In this document: in pieces, positions 33,533 to 42,812 of the stretch | Numbering within the stretch: the first letter of the stretch is position 1 | How the letters are laid out: each line of letters starts with the position of its first letter | Source: Symbiodinium natans | Lineage: Eukaryota; Sar; Dinophyceae; Suessiales; Symbiodiniaceae | Assembly (NCBI GenBank): GCA_905221605.1 | Contig: CAJNDS010002723.1 | Coordinates: forward strand, 452,001-516,000 | DNA length: 64,000 nucleotides | Direction: 5' to 3' | Notes under the pieces: model-generated | What the model was told of the DNA's origin: nothing | The model's database searches: none | Seen by the model: only the letters and a program-made list of their open reading frames with translations | Position numbers and translations under genes: made by a program

Positions 33533-33972
33533 ATGAACTTGCCTGTGGCAGCATTTGTGGAAGCCTTCAAGACGAATCCCATACTGGAATCGTCCTCAGC
33601 GCCGGAGGGAAATCGGGGATCATTGCTCCCTAGCAGCCCATGGGAGTGTGCATGTGGCCATTTGGTGAGGTCCGAAAGATTGCCTTGGTCACGGGCTTTG
33701 AGGAACACATCCTGAAGTCGATTCCCCAAGAGGACATCTGCTTGCCGAGGGCGCCAGCGAAGATGCGCGTCAGCAAGCACTTGATTCTCGGTTCTTGTTT
33801 CAGCCGCAGGAGCTGCTGTCGACTTTCGCCCCTTGGATGCATTGCAGACTAGCGACAGCCAAGTCGACTGCGTCCCAGTATGCCGGGCTGTGAGGAGAAG
33901 TGGGACACCGATTCTACCGGCACCCTCAGCTTCGAGAACTTCGTGCAAGGCGTTGGAGCCCGTTTGAGCTGA
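33533..33972 (+). CDS. EF-hand cassette 1
   Basis: The first half gives LPVAAFVEAFKTNPILESS (33533-33590), which aligns with FIDAFQTNKAFVQKV of cassette 8. The second half, at 33892-33972, is EKWDTDSTGTLSFENFVQG with a loop DTDSTGTLSFEN, in which the usual Glu at position 12 is Asn. Calcium binding may be weakened. A stop follows 26 codons into the second segment. The module is one of about eight similar A+B pairs between 33.5 and 42.6 kb. Confidence 0.5.
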
Positions 33973-34057
33973 GAGGATGCGCGAGTCAGTTCGAAGCCAC
34001 AGTGTCCTTCTCTGCAGGTCTCTCAAAGATGCGGCAGTTCAACCGAAGCGCGACTGA

Positions 34058-34263
34058 GCAGGAGCTTTGCTGAGTGTTGTCAAGCCAGGTTTCCAGGGAA
34101 CTGCAAAGCTGTTTCAGGCTGAGGTTGCCGAGGAGCAGGCTATTCTGGACGCTTCGGTTCAAGATGCCAAAGATGCTTTTCTGGCTGCCGGTGGAAGTCA
34201 AGGGAGCGAGCTCGACCTGCAGGCTCTTGTCCTGTTTCAGCATCGCAGCAGTACTAGGTAGTA
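34058..34263 (+). CDS. EF-hand cassette 2, first half
   Basis: The frame contains EEQAILDASVQDAKDAFLAA then GSELDLQALVL. The latter aligns with GELDLQSF and GELDLDGF of other cassettes. The loop itself lacks the usual acidic residues (GGSQGSELD), so this half is probably structural. Confidence 0.35.
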
Positions 34264-34309
34264 CTTCAAACGGATCGACCGTACTGCCTTGCTTTTTCAG
34301 TAGCATTGT

Positions 34310-35640
34310 GAGGCTTTTCTGGTGGCCCTTTCTGATGCCTCACTCGTGGATAGGATCGCGACGGCAACAGGGCCCTGAGGCTGCAGTCCATCTTAGTACA
34401 CGGGGGTAGTTGGAACCCGGGTGGTATTACGCCGTCATGCATCTTTCCGGGTATCAGGCGTGCGTGGGCTGAGTGTCAGGCTTTTTGTTGGGGTGGGGTG
34501 GGGGGAGGGCAGGCGAGCGGGCTTACGAATGCATGAGCGAAGTGAATGTACGTAATGCGTGAATTGTGTAGAAGAAAGGGCGGCAAAACACCAATTTAAA
34601 AAAATCTTCGGCCGGCTTTCATTATGTTTTCATCACGGGTGTCATGGATATTTTACTAGCCTCTGCGATAAGTAGCAGAAATAGGTGCACTTCGTGATCA
34701 AAATAATTCGTGAAGCGCAAGACTCGCAAGACATCTATTGATAAGAGCACAGGTTGCGGGTCAAACAGCATTGACGTTTTGGGAGGAAGACGTGCTGTCG
34801 CACGTGTCCTGGTCAAGGCAACTTGAACGGAGTCATACAGTACCGAGCACCAGTGGCGACGCTCGTATGAGCAAGCGCCAAAACCCCCAGCCATTCAATT
34901 AAGTAAGGGGTGGACACGAATGCCCAAAACCCTGTAAAACGATGACCCTGTAAAACGATGGGAACACTTGAAAAGCGACACCCCTCATGTTGCGTCCATT
35001 AGCACCTCGAGCCAGTTTTGGCAGTCGCTCATATCACTCTCAAAGTAAGCAGCCCATTGGTGTCGCGAGATTGCATGCACTTGGCCTTAGAATCCTTAGA
35101 AGCTAGAAGTGTGGCTCCGAGTTACGAGTTCAGGGTTTTCTCATACGATCGCAAGTTTAGAACAATCCCCATATTCGCTGGGAGACTGAGGCTTCCGTCA
35201 TCCTTTTTCGAAAACCTATCCGTTCCTTGGCGGTGTTGGGGTTCTGCGCACACCATCCTTTTTTTATTTGATGCTGGGGATTGACCTTCCAGACATGCCC
35301 TCTGTTATGGCATCGTGTCATGCAAAGAGCTGCGTGTCCAGGCCTCAATCGGTCAGCATGTTCCTAGATCATCATGGCGACATATGGCGACTGATCGTTG
35401 TCATCCTCTGCACGGGAATTGCTGCAGCACATATCGCACTGTAGTCAGGCTTGCTACAGCGTACTGGGTTTCTCACAGCTTCTGTTCCGAGGTGCGGCAG
35501 CTGCTTGACCTCTTCAAAGAAGTGGATCCTTCTCTGATACTATATACAAACACCGAGAGTGGCAATGCACACTTGATATCATTCTAGAGCACGCCTGGTC
35601 CGGCTGGTCAGGCCTGATCAAGCTTTGAGTAGCGCATGCG
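34310..35640. other. No exon recognised
   Basis: No EF-hand-like or other motif is seen in this stretch. 34490-34510 is a short G-rich run. Sequence near 34870-35010 (AAACCCCCAGCCATTCAATTAAG, GTAAAACGATGGGAACACTTG) recurs almost exactly at 58660-58755, so a dispersed repeat is present. Confidence 0.4.
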
Positions 35641-35647
35641 CTGCAGT

Positions 35648-35884
35648 GAGGACCTCGACTGCTCCGGCACCATCTCGCTCGAGGAATGGATTGAAGCACT
35701 CGTACGGATACGTACCTCTTCACAGCAAGTAAAAGAAGCAGCCAGAGCCCGAAGCACCTGTGCTGAAGCCCGCAAAAGGCAGCATAGCCGAGGAATGACG
35801 ATCTACGATGAGCGTAAGGCCGAGCTGGATGCAGCGATGGACGCCGTCAGAAAGCATGCGGAGGTGCCTTGCAGCGATGCTTGA
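35648..35884 (+). CDS. EF-hand cassette 2, second half, with C-terminal helix
   Basis: EDLDCSGTISLEEWIEALVR carries a full EF-hand loop (D1, D3, S5, G6, I8, E12), so calcium binding is expected. It is followed by an Arg/Lys/Glu-rich helical tail (AARARSTCAEARKRQHSRG, then IYDERKAELDAAMDAVRKHA) that could be a coiled coil, and a stop at 35884. A CTGCAG acceptor lies just before 35647. This is one of the best preserved cassettes. Confidence 0.65.
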   Translation, partial: EDLDCSGTISLEEWIEALVRIRTSSQQVKEAARARSTCAEARKRQHSRGMTIYDERKAELDAAMDAVRKHAEVPCSDA

Positions 35885-36064
35885 CTGAGGCTGCGTTTAG
35901 CCGTCAACCTAGCCTGCTTTTGTTGCATTTCACTGCACAGGCGGCCTTAAATGAAGGTGACGAGGCTCCTTGGCTGATGCTCTGATTCTGGTTTTGCTTC
36001 CCCATATCGGTGGATTTGTCCCTCCACTCGCGCGAACACGCGCTCTCCCGTCTATTCATGCTTC

Positions 36065-36234
36065 CACTGCCGAGGATTGGTCAGGTGAGTTCGACTTCAG
36101 GGAGCAGCATGGCCGAACCCGCCATCGGGGCACTAGAACTGTTATTGGTGCCGTTGAATGGCCTGCGGCTCAGGTTCATCGTTGCCTTCAAGTATAACCC
36201 GACATTCGTGCGCAAGGCCACGATGACCATTTGA
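36065..36234 (+). CDS. EF-hand cassette 3, first half, split by an intron
   Basis: EDWSGEFDF (about 36070-36098) is followed after a CAG at 36171-36173 by FIVAFKYNPTFVRKATMTI and a stop at 36234. The same pair, DWSGEFELQ then FIDAFQTNKAFVQKV, is seen at 42.0-42.14 kb. This establishes a repeated two-exon module. The loop is shortened at its start. Confidence 0.5.
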
Positions 36235-36273
36235 ACCCTTGCTTGTGGAACTTTGCTCCATTGTCGTGCCAAA

Positions 36274-36311
36274 AAACCCTAAACCCTAAACCCGAAACCC
36301 TAAACCCTAAA
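36274..36311. repeat. Interstitial telomere-like repeat, CCCTAAA orientation
   Basis: Five consecutive CCCTAAA copies are present, one with a CCCGAAA variant. It forms an inverted pair with 36455-36550. Confidence 0.95.
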
Positions 36312-36454
36312 CGAACCGGTAGACTCAGGGGACTCAGGGGGCCACAGCATCGAGGAATCGTGGAGCGGCATCGGCGCAGATTTTTGCTTCACTGCGGGTG
36401 TGCAGGTCTCCCTGGCAACGGGGATTCCGGTGGAAGAGCTTGGAGCCAAGACTC

Positions 36455-36550
36455 GGGGTTTAGGGTTTAGGGTTTAAGGTTTAGGGTTTAGGGTTCAGGG
36501 TTTAGGGTTTAGGGTTTAGGGTTCAGCGTTTAGGGTTTAGGGTTTAGGGG
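36455..36550. repeat. Interstitial telomere-like repeat, TTTAGGG orientation
   Basis: About thirteen TTTAGGG copies with a few variants are present. With the opposite-strand array 144 bases to the left this makes a head-to-head palindrome around a short unique centre. Confidence 0.95.
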
Positions 36551-36616
36551 CAATGAGAGGCAATAGGGGCAGCGCTCCGGTGCAACTGAACGGCCATCAG
36601 GTTGGGATCTCTGCAG

Positions 36617-36834
36617 GAGGACTCCATAGAAGACCTGTTTCTGGCCTTGGATACCGACTACTCAGGCGAATTGCACTTCCCACGGATAGGGCTTCATGGA
36701 AACGACCCTTTCTCTTTCGCAAATCACTGTCGTGATAATGTGATAGCTGTGAGAACTTCGGAGGCACCGTCTCCTTCGCCGAGTTTGTTAAGGGCCGCAT
36801 CCCGAGTCCAGAACGTGAAGCCGTGAAGACGTGA
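36617..36834 (+). CDS. EF-hand cassette 3/4, loop exons
   Basis: After CTGCAG, 36617-36679 encodes EDSIEDLFLALDTDYSGELH F, with loop positions D1, D3, S5, G6 and L8. A second segment at 36754-36834 encodes NFGGTVSFAEFVKGRIPSPE and ends at a stop. The two may join across an intron of about 70 bases. The stop is only 162 bases before the ATG of the DIM1-type gene. Confidence 0.55.
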
Positions 36835-36996
36835 AGAAGACTTCTTCGCCCATTTGCAGCCCCTGAGACCCTCTCATCGGATGTCGCAGCCATTTGAGTG
36901 CAGCACAAGTGAGTCGTCAAGGGCAAAACCACAAGGTCCCTATGAGCATGCAGGGCAAGACTTAGTGTAACCCCGCGTCACGAGGAGTGAGAGGCC

Positions 36997-37892
36997 ATGG
37001 CCCATGGCTTGCCGCACCTGCGGACGGCGTGGCAGGTAGAGAAGGCTGTAACTGAGGAGGAGTCCCGGGTGCCTTGGATATGGGTAGAGTGTGTGTGTGC
37101 ATGTGCCTAGATGAGCCCGAGTGGTTGACTCCGATCGTGAGGTGGTTCTGCTTCGCTTCGGGCATGACTATGACCCTGAGTGCAAGCTCACAGATGACAT
37201 CCTTTTGTCACTGTCAGAGACTGTGAAGGACAAGCGCTCCGAAATGCACCCCTGCCTCTTGAGACTCACCGCCCATGCCAGCAGGAGAAGTGTGGCTTTT
37301 TCCTCGTGGACACTGACCTGGTTCCAGATTTTACTCAACAATATGCGCTTTGGATGCACCTTCGCGGGCGGTCCAGGATCAGGAACAGTCCACTCATACT
37401 GCACGGGCTTGGCAACAAGGAGCTGTACGACCCGTGCACGCTGATGTTCTTCTTTAAAGGACAGAAGTTGAGCTTTCATTGAGTTTTCCCAAGATTCGAA
37501 GGGAAGCCCAAGCTTCTCCAACTGTGAGGACGACATCTGCAGCTGGAGCTAGGGTTGGGGGTAGCTTGGCTATGCTTGGCTATGCTTGGCTATGCTGGGC
37601 TACTTGTTGTGGCGACTCGAGGCTATTGGTAAAGAAACCGCATGCTCGGGAACTGACCTGAGGAGAGGTACAAAATCACTTGGCCCATCGGCGGTGAGAA
37701 GGATACTGTCATCGCCTGGAATCACCTCCTTGTTTTTTTTGACCCTGACATGTGTCTGAATATGGTCAGCAGGAGCTGCTGACAGTGATAGAAGCCGTAC
37801 ATCGCGGTGCCCAGCAAGGAAGAGACTTGATCGTTGCCCCGCAAGACCGTTCGTTGGCGCAGCTCGCCTTCTTGGAGGAGTGCGGGAATTAG
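36997..37892 (+). CDS. DIM1: DIM1 / TXNL4-type U5 snRNP protein, 6 or more exons
   Basis: This is a thioredoxin-fold component of the U5 and tri-snRNP, essential for pre-mRNA splicing in other eukaryotes (Dib1, TXNL4A). The exons follow the family in order: 36997-37068 (MAHGLPHLRTAWQVEKAV, then TEEESR); 37142-37228 (VVLLRFGHDYDPECKLTDD to LSETVK); 37291-37344 (CGFFLVDTDLVPDFTQQY); 37420-~37470 (ELYDPCTLMFFFKGQKL); ~37666-37701 (RYKITWPIGGEK); 37770-37892 (QELLTVIEAVHRGAQQGRDL, IVAPQDRS, then a lineage-specific tail LAQLAFLEECGN). Family hallmarks RFGHDxDPxC, YELYDPCTxMFFF and HRGAxxGRxLxVxPxD are all present. Donors are GT, GA (37229), GC (37345) and GA (37702), all phase 0. The short piece matching DLGTGNN between 37470 and 37665 was not found; it may be a microexon or divergent, otherwise the gene is damaged. 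Confidence 0.9.
37556..37608. repeat. 10-bp tandem repeat TATGCTTGGC
   Basis: Four or five copies lie in an intron of the DIM1-type gene, in the interval where the missing coding piece should lie. Confidence 0.85.
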
Positions 37893-38079
37893 AGGTTTAG
37901 GCTTTGGGCTACACCCAGAATGTAGCAGACCATAGGAGACCTGTGCCGCACCTGCGCCCCCAGCTGTTCGCAAGATGAGATGTCCTTGGTGTTGCTTAGG
38001 TACCGCTTCTAGTCCCGAACATTGCGTGGACACTCAGCGGCATTGTCGAGTGAGCTGATTGCGATCGCGGCCCACCTGA

Positions 38080-38466
38080 CGGACAAGCGACAAGCTCACA
38101 AGTGATCCAGAAGAGCAAGCACCCCGCGAGCCTCGAGCCCGCGCCGCATTTCCAGCTGCGCCTGAGGGAGCTTTAGAAAGGCAATGCCCTGGACGTCCAG
38201 ACGCTTCTGAGAGCGAAGAAAAAAGAGCGCCAGAGCAGCCACTTGGGATAGAGAAGTGCGATGCAGCATACGATAGCGCGATAGCGGCGCTGGCCGAGGT
38301 CTCGCGGAGATCCGCTGAAGCCTTAGAGCTTCCGACAGATAACGGAGGATGCATGTGAAAGACCATGGGTTCAATGGGGCTCAATACCTTGCAAGGTTTG
38401 ATCCGCATGGCCCGTGTGGACCAAGAGCGGCAGGCCCAAGAAGCAGCAATGTGGCTTGGCTGCATT
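38080..38466 (+). CDS. Two exons of an EF-hand-associated protein
   Basis: A frame at about 38087-38358 is open for about 90 codons: KLTSDPEEQAPREPRARAAF, later ALERQCPGRPDASESEEKR and CDAAYDSAIAALAEVSRRSA. It is acidic and Pro/Ala-rich, then helical. After a GCAAG at about 38396, GLIRMARVDQERQAQEAAMW continues as a helix. Although the minus strand is also open for 202 codons, the + frame has the more natural composition, and the EF-hand exons that follow are on +. This may be the start of a protein running into cassettes 5-8. Confidence 0.5.
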
Positions 38467-38643
38467 GCCTTGAAAAGTCCTGATACCACCCGCCAGGCAA
38501 CGTCCATGCAAAGCTTTTGATCACCCGCCATCCCGAGGTTGAACGAAGCCCTTTCCATTGCGGCAGAACCTAGCCGCAAGCAGACATAGCATGGACATGT
38601 TTTGGCTTCTGCGGCGAGGGCCGAGGAACATGGAAGCCACACC

Positions 38644-38814
38644 TGAGGAAGCCTTCGAGACAGCAGACTTCAACCTGCATGGCGAGTTGGACCTGCAATC
38701 CTTCATGCAGGTCGTTGACTGATTAGTCGGTTTAGCTTTGCCAAAGCCTGGTTACCTGGTACTGGCCCGCTTCCCTTCCTGCAGGCCCTGGGCAATCCTA
38801 GGGTGGCTGAAAAG
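38644..38814 (+). CDS. EF-hand cassette 5, first half, split by an intron
   Basis: EEAFETADFNLHGELDLQSF ends MQ at 38710 before a GT donor. The next exon, 38785-38814, is ALGNPRVAEK before a GC donor. Joined, this parallels GELDLDGFHKALQQPAILEL of cassette 7, which has no intron there. The loop DFNLHGELDLQS lacks Glu12. Confidence 0.6.
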
Positions 38815-39372
38815 GCATCTTGTCTTGTCTTCAGCAAATGGATGCTTTAGCTGCCTGTCGCTCTCAGATAGTTCACATGAGAAAGACGAAGATCTTTGTG
38901 CATCTGCTTAGCCCAGGTGTCTCAGGCAACTTCTGTGCCTGCAGAATGGTTCCTCTCCCTGGATGTCGTTCAGAGCCACGCCTGAATGTGCCTGAATGCA
39001 CCTGAACTTTCTTGCATCCTTCTCTACACTGTCAGATGCTCCATCGTGTTGTAGCGAGAGCGAGATGGGTCTTGCGGATTCGTTTCCCGATTCTTCGGTC
39101 TCTGTTGTTGCGAATCAGATGCCTGGTCCCCCAAGACTTTCCTAACGACCCTCCCACTGCCCGGCACCCGGGTCGCTGGAAATCTAGCGCGCAAACGCCC
39201 TCGAGAAGGAATGATGGGTCTCGGATGCTGCGTTTCCTGGACATGTGTCTCAATGCGACGATAAATTTAGGCCGACAGTCACATGCTGTGCGTGTAACAA
39301 GGACTATGAAGAGAAACTTTGAAGAGTGACGCGTCCTATCATGGGAAGCAGCGGACCTGGTTCCATCCAAGG

Positions 39373-39616
39373 ATGGTTGAGCTTTTCCAGGACATTGATG
39401 CCGATGCCAACGGCAAGGCGACGCACCCGCACAAGAGCCGGTCCTAGTGCTGCCTTGAGCATTCGCATGAGTTGTTAAGAACTTCGCCAGGTCGCTACCA
39501 ATAGGCAAAGCTGTGGCAAGCTGCGTTGTGTGCCTTCTGACATGCAGGTGTCTTTCAGCGAGTGGATCCTAGCCCTCCTTCGAGTTCGTCAGGCGAACCA
39601 CGAGGACTTGGCATGA
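39373..39616 (+). CDS. EF-hand cassette 5, second half, intron inside the loop
   Basis: The exon 39373-39417 (MVELFQDIDADANGK) and the exon 39548-39616 (VSFSEWILALLRVRQANHED) join in phase 0 across a 130-base intron with a GC donor. Together they give a canonical loop DADANGKVSFSE with D1, D3, N5, G6, V8 and E12. A stop at 39614 follows unless a donor precedes it. Confidence 0.7.
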
Positions 39617-39734
39617 CATCTGGGATATTCACATTGATAGCAGTTGGTCCGCAAGCGTGCGCTGCATTCCCTTGATTGCCCGCAGGAGCAGAAGGCAGAA
39701 CGACAGCAGGACAGGGTGACTTGGACAGCTTGAC

Positions 39735-40528
39735 AGTCGACGATGGCAGCAGGCTTTACTTGGATGGCAGGAGCTGGCAGCAATCGAAAGCTTAGTTGAA
39801 GAAGCGATGGAGGAAGGAGACGAAGATTGGTTTGCGTCTTACCGCGCCCATAGCCCCTGGGCATCTGTCAGGCACTGTGAAGCATTGTGCTGCAGTGTTA
39901 GAGAGCCTGAGGTCTGGGGAGCTTGACTTCCGCGAGTTCATCGCTGCTTGGATTGGGAAGTGCTGGAAACGCTAGGTGCGTCGAAATCCTACAGTGGGAC
40001 GTTGGAAGCCTTGGAAGCCTTGGAAGCCCTCACATGTGTGTGCTCCGAGGCTGCATTCCGCTGCAATCCACGCTTCGTGAGGAAGGTCGCTCTCGCAGCA
40101 GACACCTCTGTCGACGATCTCAATAGCCTGGCCAGCGAGGAGCTGGATTGCCAAAATGTGTTGTCTCCATCTGCCTTCTTCTCTGCTTGTTGTGCCACTC
40201 TGGTGCCAGCAAGGACTTGGAGCAGTTCTTCGCTGTCTTAGACACAGTGGCTCGACCAGCGCGAAAACACAACGCTGTCCATTTGTTCTATGTAGTTCTC
40301 TCTGCATTTACTGCACCGCAGGCTTCGGTGTAGTCTGAACCGCACAGTGGTCAAGAGGTTTGCAGTGGGCAGCTCTCAAAGGACCGCTCTGGCACCATCT
40401 CCTTCGAAGAGTTCGTCAATGGCCTGCTTGATATCCGCTTAAAGCGGCATGTCTACTCCCAGGAGCAGGCGCGGGAAGTCTGTGCGATTGTGGTCAAGAG
40501 CTCCTCCACCGAGCCGCCACGGCCCTAA
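39735..40528 (+). CDS. EF-hand cassette 6
   Basis: A helical lead-in, ELAAIESLVEEAMEEGDED (from about 39763), precedes the first half SLRSGELDFREFIAAWIGK (39904-39960) and AAFRCNPRFVRKVALAA (from 40050). The second half is split inside its loop: 40214-40246 (DLEQFFAVLDT, GT donor) joins 40382-40528 (DRSGTISFEEFVNGLLDIRL), restoring DTDRSGTISFEE, a complete calcium loop. The tail HVYSQEQAREVCAIVVKSSS ends at a stop at 40528. Confidence 0.7.
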
Positions 40529-40912
40529 GGCTGAAGCTGAAAACCAGGCGGTCATCGATGTGGCCTACTTGGACTCCCGGCTTTAAAAACACATCTGTGA
40601 TCTCGGAGTTCGGGGCTGGATCTCGATTGGGTGTGATGTCTGAAAGCAGATAAGATCGTCGCACAAGCAGAGGAGCTGACTACTCCCGTAAAGCAATCCT
40701 TGAGCCGCCTGAAAAAAAGCAAAGCTCCGCTGCGCTTGTGGAGCGAAACATCGTTGACAGATGCGGTTTCTAAGCAAAACATCGGTCAAGCCCCCATACA
40801 TCAAGCTCGTTGTCCGTCTGAGAGCATCTGAGACACAGACGGTTTCCCTAAGGATGCGCTGGATGCTTTTAGCCAAGCCGATTTGGGGGTGACAGGCCTG
40901 GGCTTGCTGTGA

Positions 40913-41098
40913 TTGGGGGAGAGGAACCATGGTCTTGGGTGCTTGCCAGCTTCGACAGGAGAGCTGGACCTGGACGGCTTCCACAAAGCCTTGCAGCAGC
41001 CTGCTATTTTGGAGCTCCTCGGTTTCGAGCGTCAGGGCCGAGGAGAGTATCATGCTCAGCTAGCCCACATATGGGGGCTGAAGACAGGGGACCCCTAA
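40913..41098 (+). CDS. EF-hand cassette 7, first half
   Basis: STGELDLDGFHKALQQPAIL continues as ELLGFERQGRGE. This is the reference copy for the first-half module, because the helix after the loop is intact and uninterrupted. The upstream part of the loop is missing, probably in a previous exon. Confidence 0.55.
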   Translation: MGERNHGLGCLPASTGELDLDGFHKALQQPAILELLGFERQGRGEYHAQLAHIWGLKTGDP

Positions 41099-41176
41099 AA
41101 CAGACCCCCCCCCAAATAGAAGGATTCCCTTGTCATAAGGACCCCAATAAGGCACCCCTAGTTTCGGAAACCGAGA
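41088..41176. mobile_element. MITE-like element, copy 1
   Basis: GGGGACCCCTAAAACAGACC followed by GGACCCCAATAAGGCACCCC and GTTTCGGAAACC is shared, with divergence, with elements at 45.6 and 52.8 kb. It lies between EF-hand exons, presumably in an intron. Confidence 0.6.
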
Positions 41177-41535
41177 TGCATTTGGCCAAGGAAGGTGGCG
41201 CTGGCAAGCCAGCTGCCGCCAGAGTTCTTCTCCAAGCTCTCGAAGCAGGACATCAAGGAGCCCAGCTGCTGGAGGCGTTAATTGTAAGCGCTTGCGCGCG
41301 CCGCCTCGGCAGCCGGGCTGGCCCACAGGAAAGGAGAAAAGAGGGCGGGGGTCCAGGAAGGGTCCCAGGCATCCCAAGAGGGGGCCCAGGAAGGGTCCGG
41401 GGGGGTTCAGGGCGGGTCCCAGGAAAGGTCCTAGGGGGATCTCAGGGGGGGGGTTTCAAGGGTTGCCGAGTCGAATATAAGCTCTTAATTAAGGTTCGAG
41501 GTTTTGGTAGTTTCATTCCTTGCGGCTTTGTCAAG

Positions 41536-41649
41536 GACATGTTCGCCCGCATGGACACTGACTGCTCCGGTGGCATATCCTTCAACGAGTGGGTGGCCGC
41601 AATCGCAGCTTGTCCTAGCAGCTCCCAGCAGCAACAGACCTGTAAATCG
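41536..41649 (+). CDS. EF-hand cassette 7, second half
   Basis: One exon of 38 codons, bounded by CAAG and a GTGAGC donor, encodes DMFARMDTDCSGGISFNEW and VAAIAACPSSSQQQQTCKS. The loop DTDCSGGISFNE has D1, D3, S5, G6, I8 and E12 and should bind calcium. This cassette keeps its loop in one exon. Confidence 0.7.
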
Positions 41650-42004
41650 GTGAGCAGCTCCGCAGTTCATATTTTCGTCGAGGTAAACACTCGCCAGGCC
41701 TCTTGGAATGCACCTACTGCCACTGTTGCTGGAGTCGAAAACGAGTCTTCCTGAGCCTAGGAGGTCTATTTGACAGAGAAGCTCGAGCAGGAAAATGCAA
41801 TTGCAGCTGCACTGAGCTTACCGTACAGACAGCCACGGTGATCATGCGTGCGTGTTGGTCTGCAAACTTGGAAGTTCACCGACATGTGTACTGAAGCCAG
41901 CTGCAGGTGATGGGCGATGCAGCTGCTGCCATGGATGAAGTGCTGGAGGAAGCAGCACCTGTCGCAGTGACGCGATGCTGTGCTGAGTTTGGCACCAACG
42001 AAAG

Positions 42005-42142
42005 GACTGGTCCGGCGAGTTCGAGCTTCAGAGGCTGACCAGAGCTTGGGGCAGAAGAGGCTGATGAAGGTGGCACTTGGACAGGTTTATCGATGCCTTT
42101 CAGACCAACAAGGCTTTCGTGCAGAAGGTCTCTCATGCTACA
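42005..42142 (+). CDS. EF-hand cassette 8, first half, split by an intron
   Basis: DWSGEFELQ (42005-42031) and FIDAFQTNKAFVQKVSHAT (42086-42142) are separated by about 54 bases ending in CAG. They repeat the arrangement at 36.07-36.23 kb. An acidic helix MGDAAAAMDEVLEEAAP lies just upstream (about 41911-41961). Confidence 0.6.
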
Positions 42143-42310
42143 GGCCCAAACCGGAGAGAGCCTTGAGCGGCGAGAGACAGAGGCTTTTGCTCCAAAAATG
42201 AAGTACTGCACACGCAGCCAGGCATACCAGCTGTCGAATATCAGCGTATGCAGGCATCTCACAGAATGCGCTGCCCTTCGCGAAAGTTTCACAAAATTCC
42301 ATGCAGCCAG

Positions 42311-42562
42311 GCCGGTGATCTTAAAGACCTGTTCGACGCTTTGGACATGGACTTTTCCGGCACTGTGTCTTTGATGCATGTGACACGTTGTGACGCACAA
42401 GCCGTGTGCTTCAGCATCATCTTGTCCCAGGTGTCCTTCAGCGAGTTCGTGGAAGGCACGCCACATAGAGCTATAGCTCACGGGGTGCTGTCAGCCAAAC
42501 CCAACACATGCGCAGTAGCTACGCGCAGTGCCGACCCTCCTTTTTCAGACTTCCAGGATTAG
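42311..42562 (+). CDS. EF-hand cassette 8, second half, intron inside the loop
   Basis: The exon 42311-42364 (AGDLKDLFDALDMDFSGT) joins the exon 42431-42562 (VSFSEFVEGTPHRAIAHG onward) in phase 0 across a 66-base intron with a GT donor. The restored loop DMDFSGTVSFSE is complete. The intron begins GTGTCT and the next exon begins GTGTCC, a direct repeat of the boundary. A stop follows at 42560. Confidence 0.7.
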   Translation, partial: AGDLKDLFDALDMDFSGTVSLMHVTRCDAQAVCFSIILSQVSFSEFVEGTPHRAIAHGVLSAKPNTCAVATRSADPPFSDFQD

Positions 42563-42740
42563 CTGCCATCCGCCGGGCCCACGAGGTTGGGGCACCACCC
42601 TCTCTTTGAATCGTCCAAGCCTGTGCCAAGCCCTGGCTCAGGCGGCAATTTTGGAAGAGGTGCCGAGCCCCACGGAATCTGCCCACCACATTGTCAAGGA
42701 TCCCGGGTTGCTTCCATCGTCTGCTTGCGGAGAGAACCTC

Positions 42741-42811
42741 CCTAAACCCTAAAATCCCTAAAACCCCTAAAACCCCAAACCCTATAACTTACAACCCCAA
42801 AACCCTGAAGC
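42741..42811. repeat. Interstitial telomere-like repeat, degenerate
   Basis: CCCTAAACCCTAAAATCCC and later CCCTAAAACCCCAAACCC are decayed CCCTAAA copies, followed at once by a coding-like segment. Confidence 0.75.
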
Positions 42812-42812
42812 C

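Noticed and set aside
38034-38642. Minus-strand frame of 202 codons
   Set aside because: The + strand frame at 38087-38358 has a more natural acidic/helical composition and leads into EF-hand exons on the same strand.
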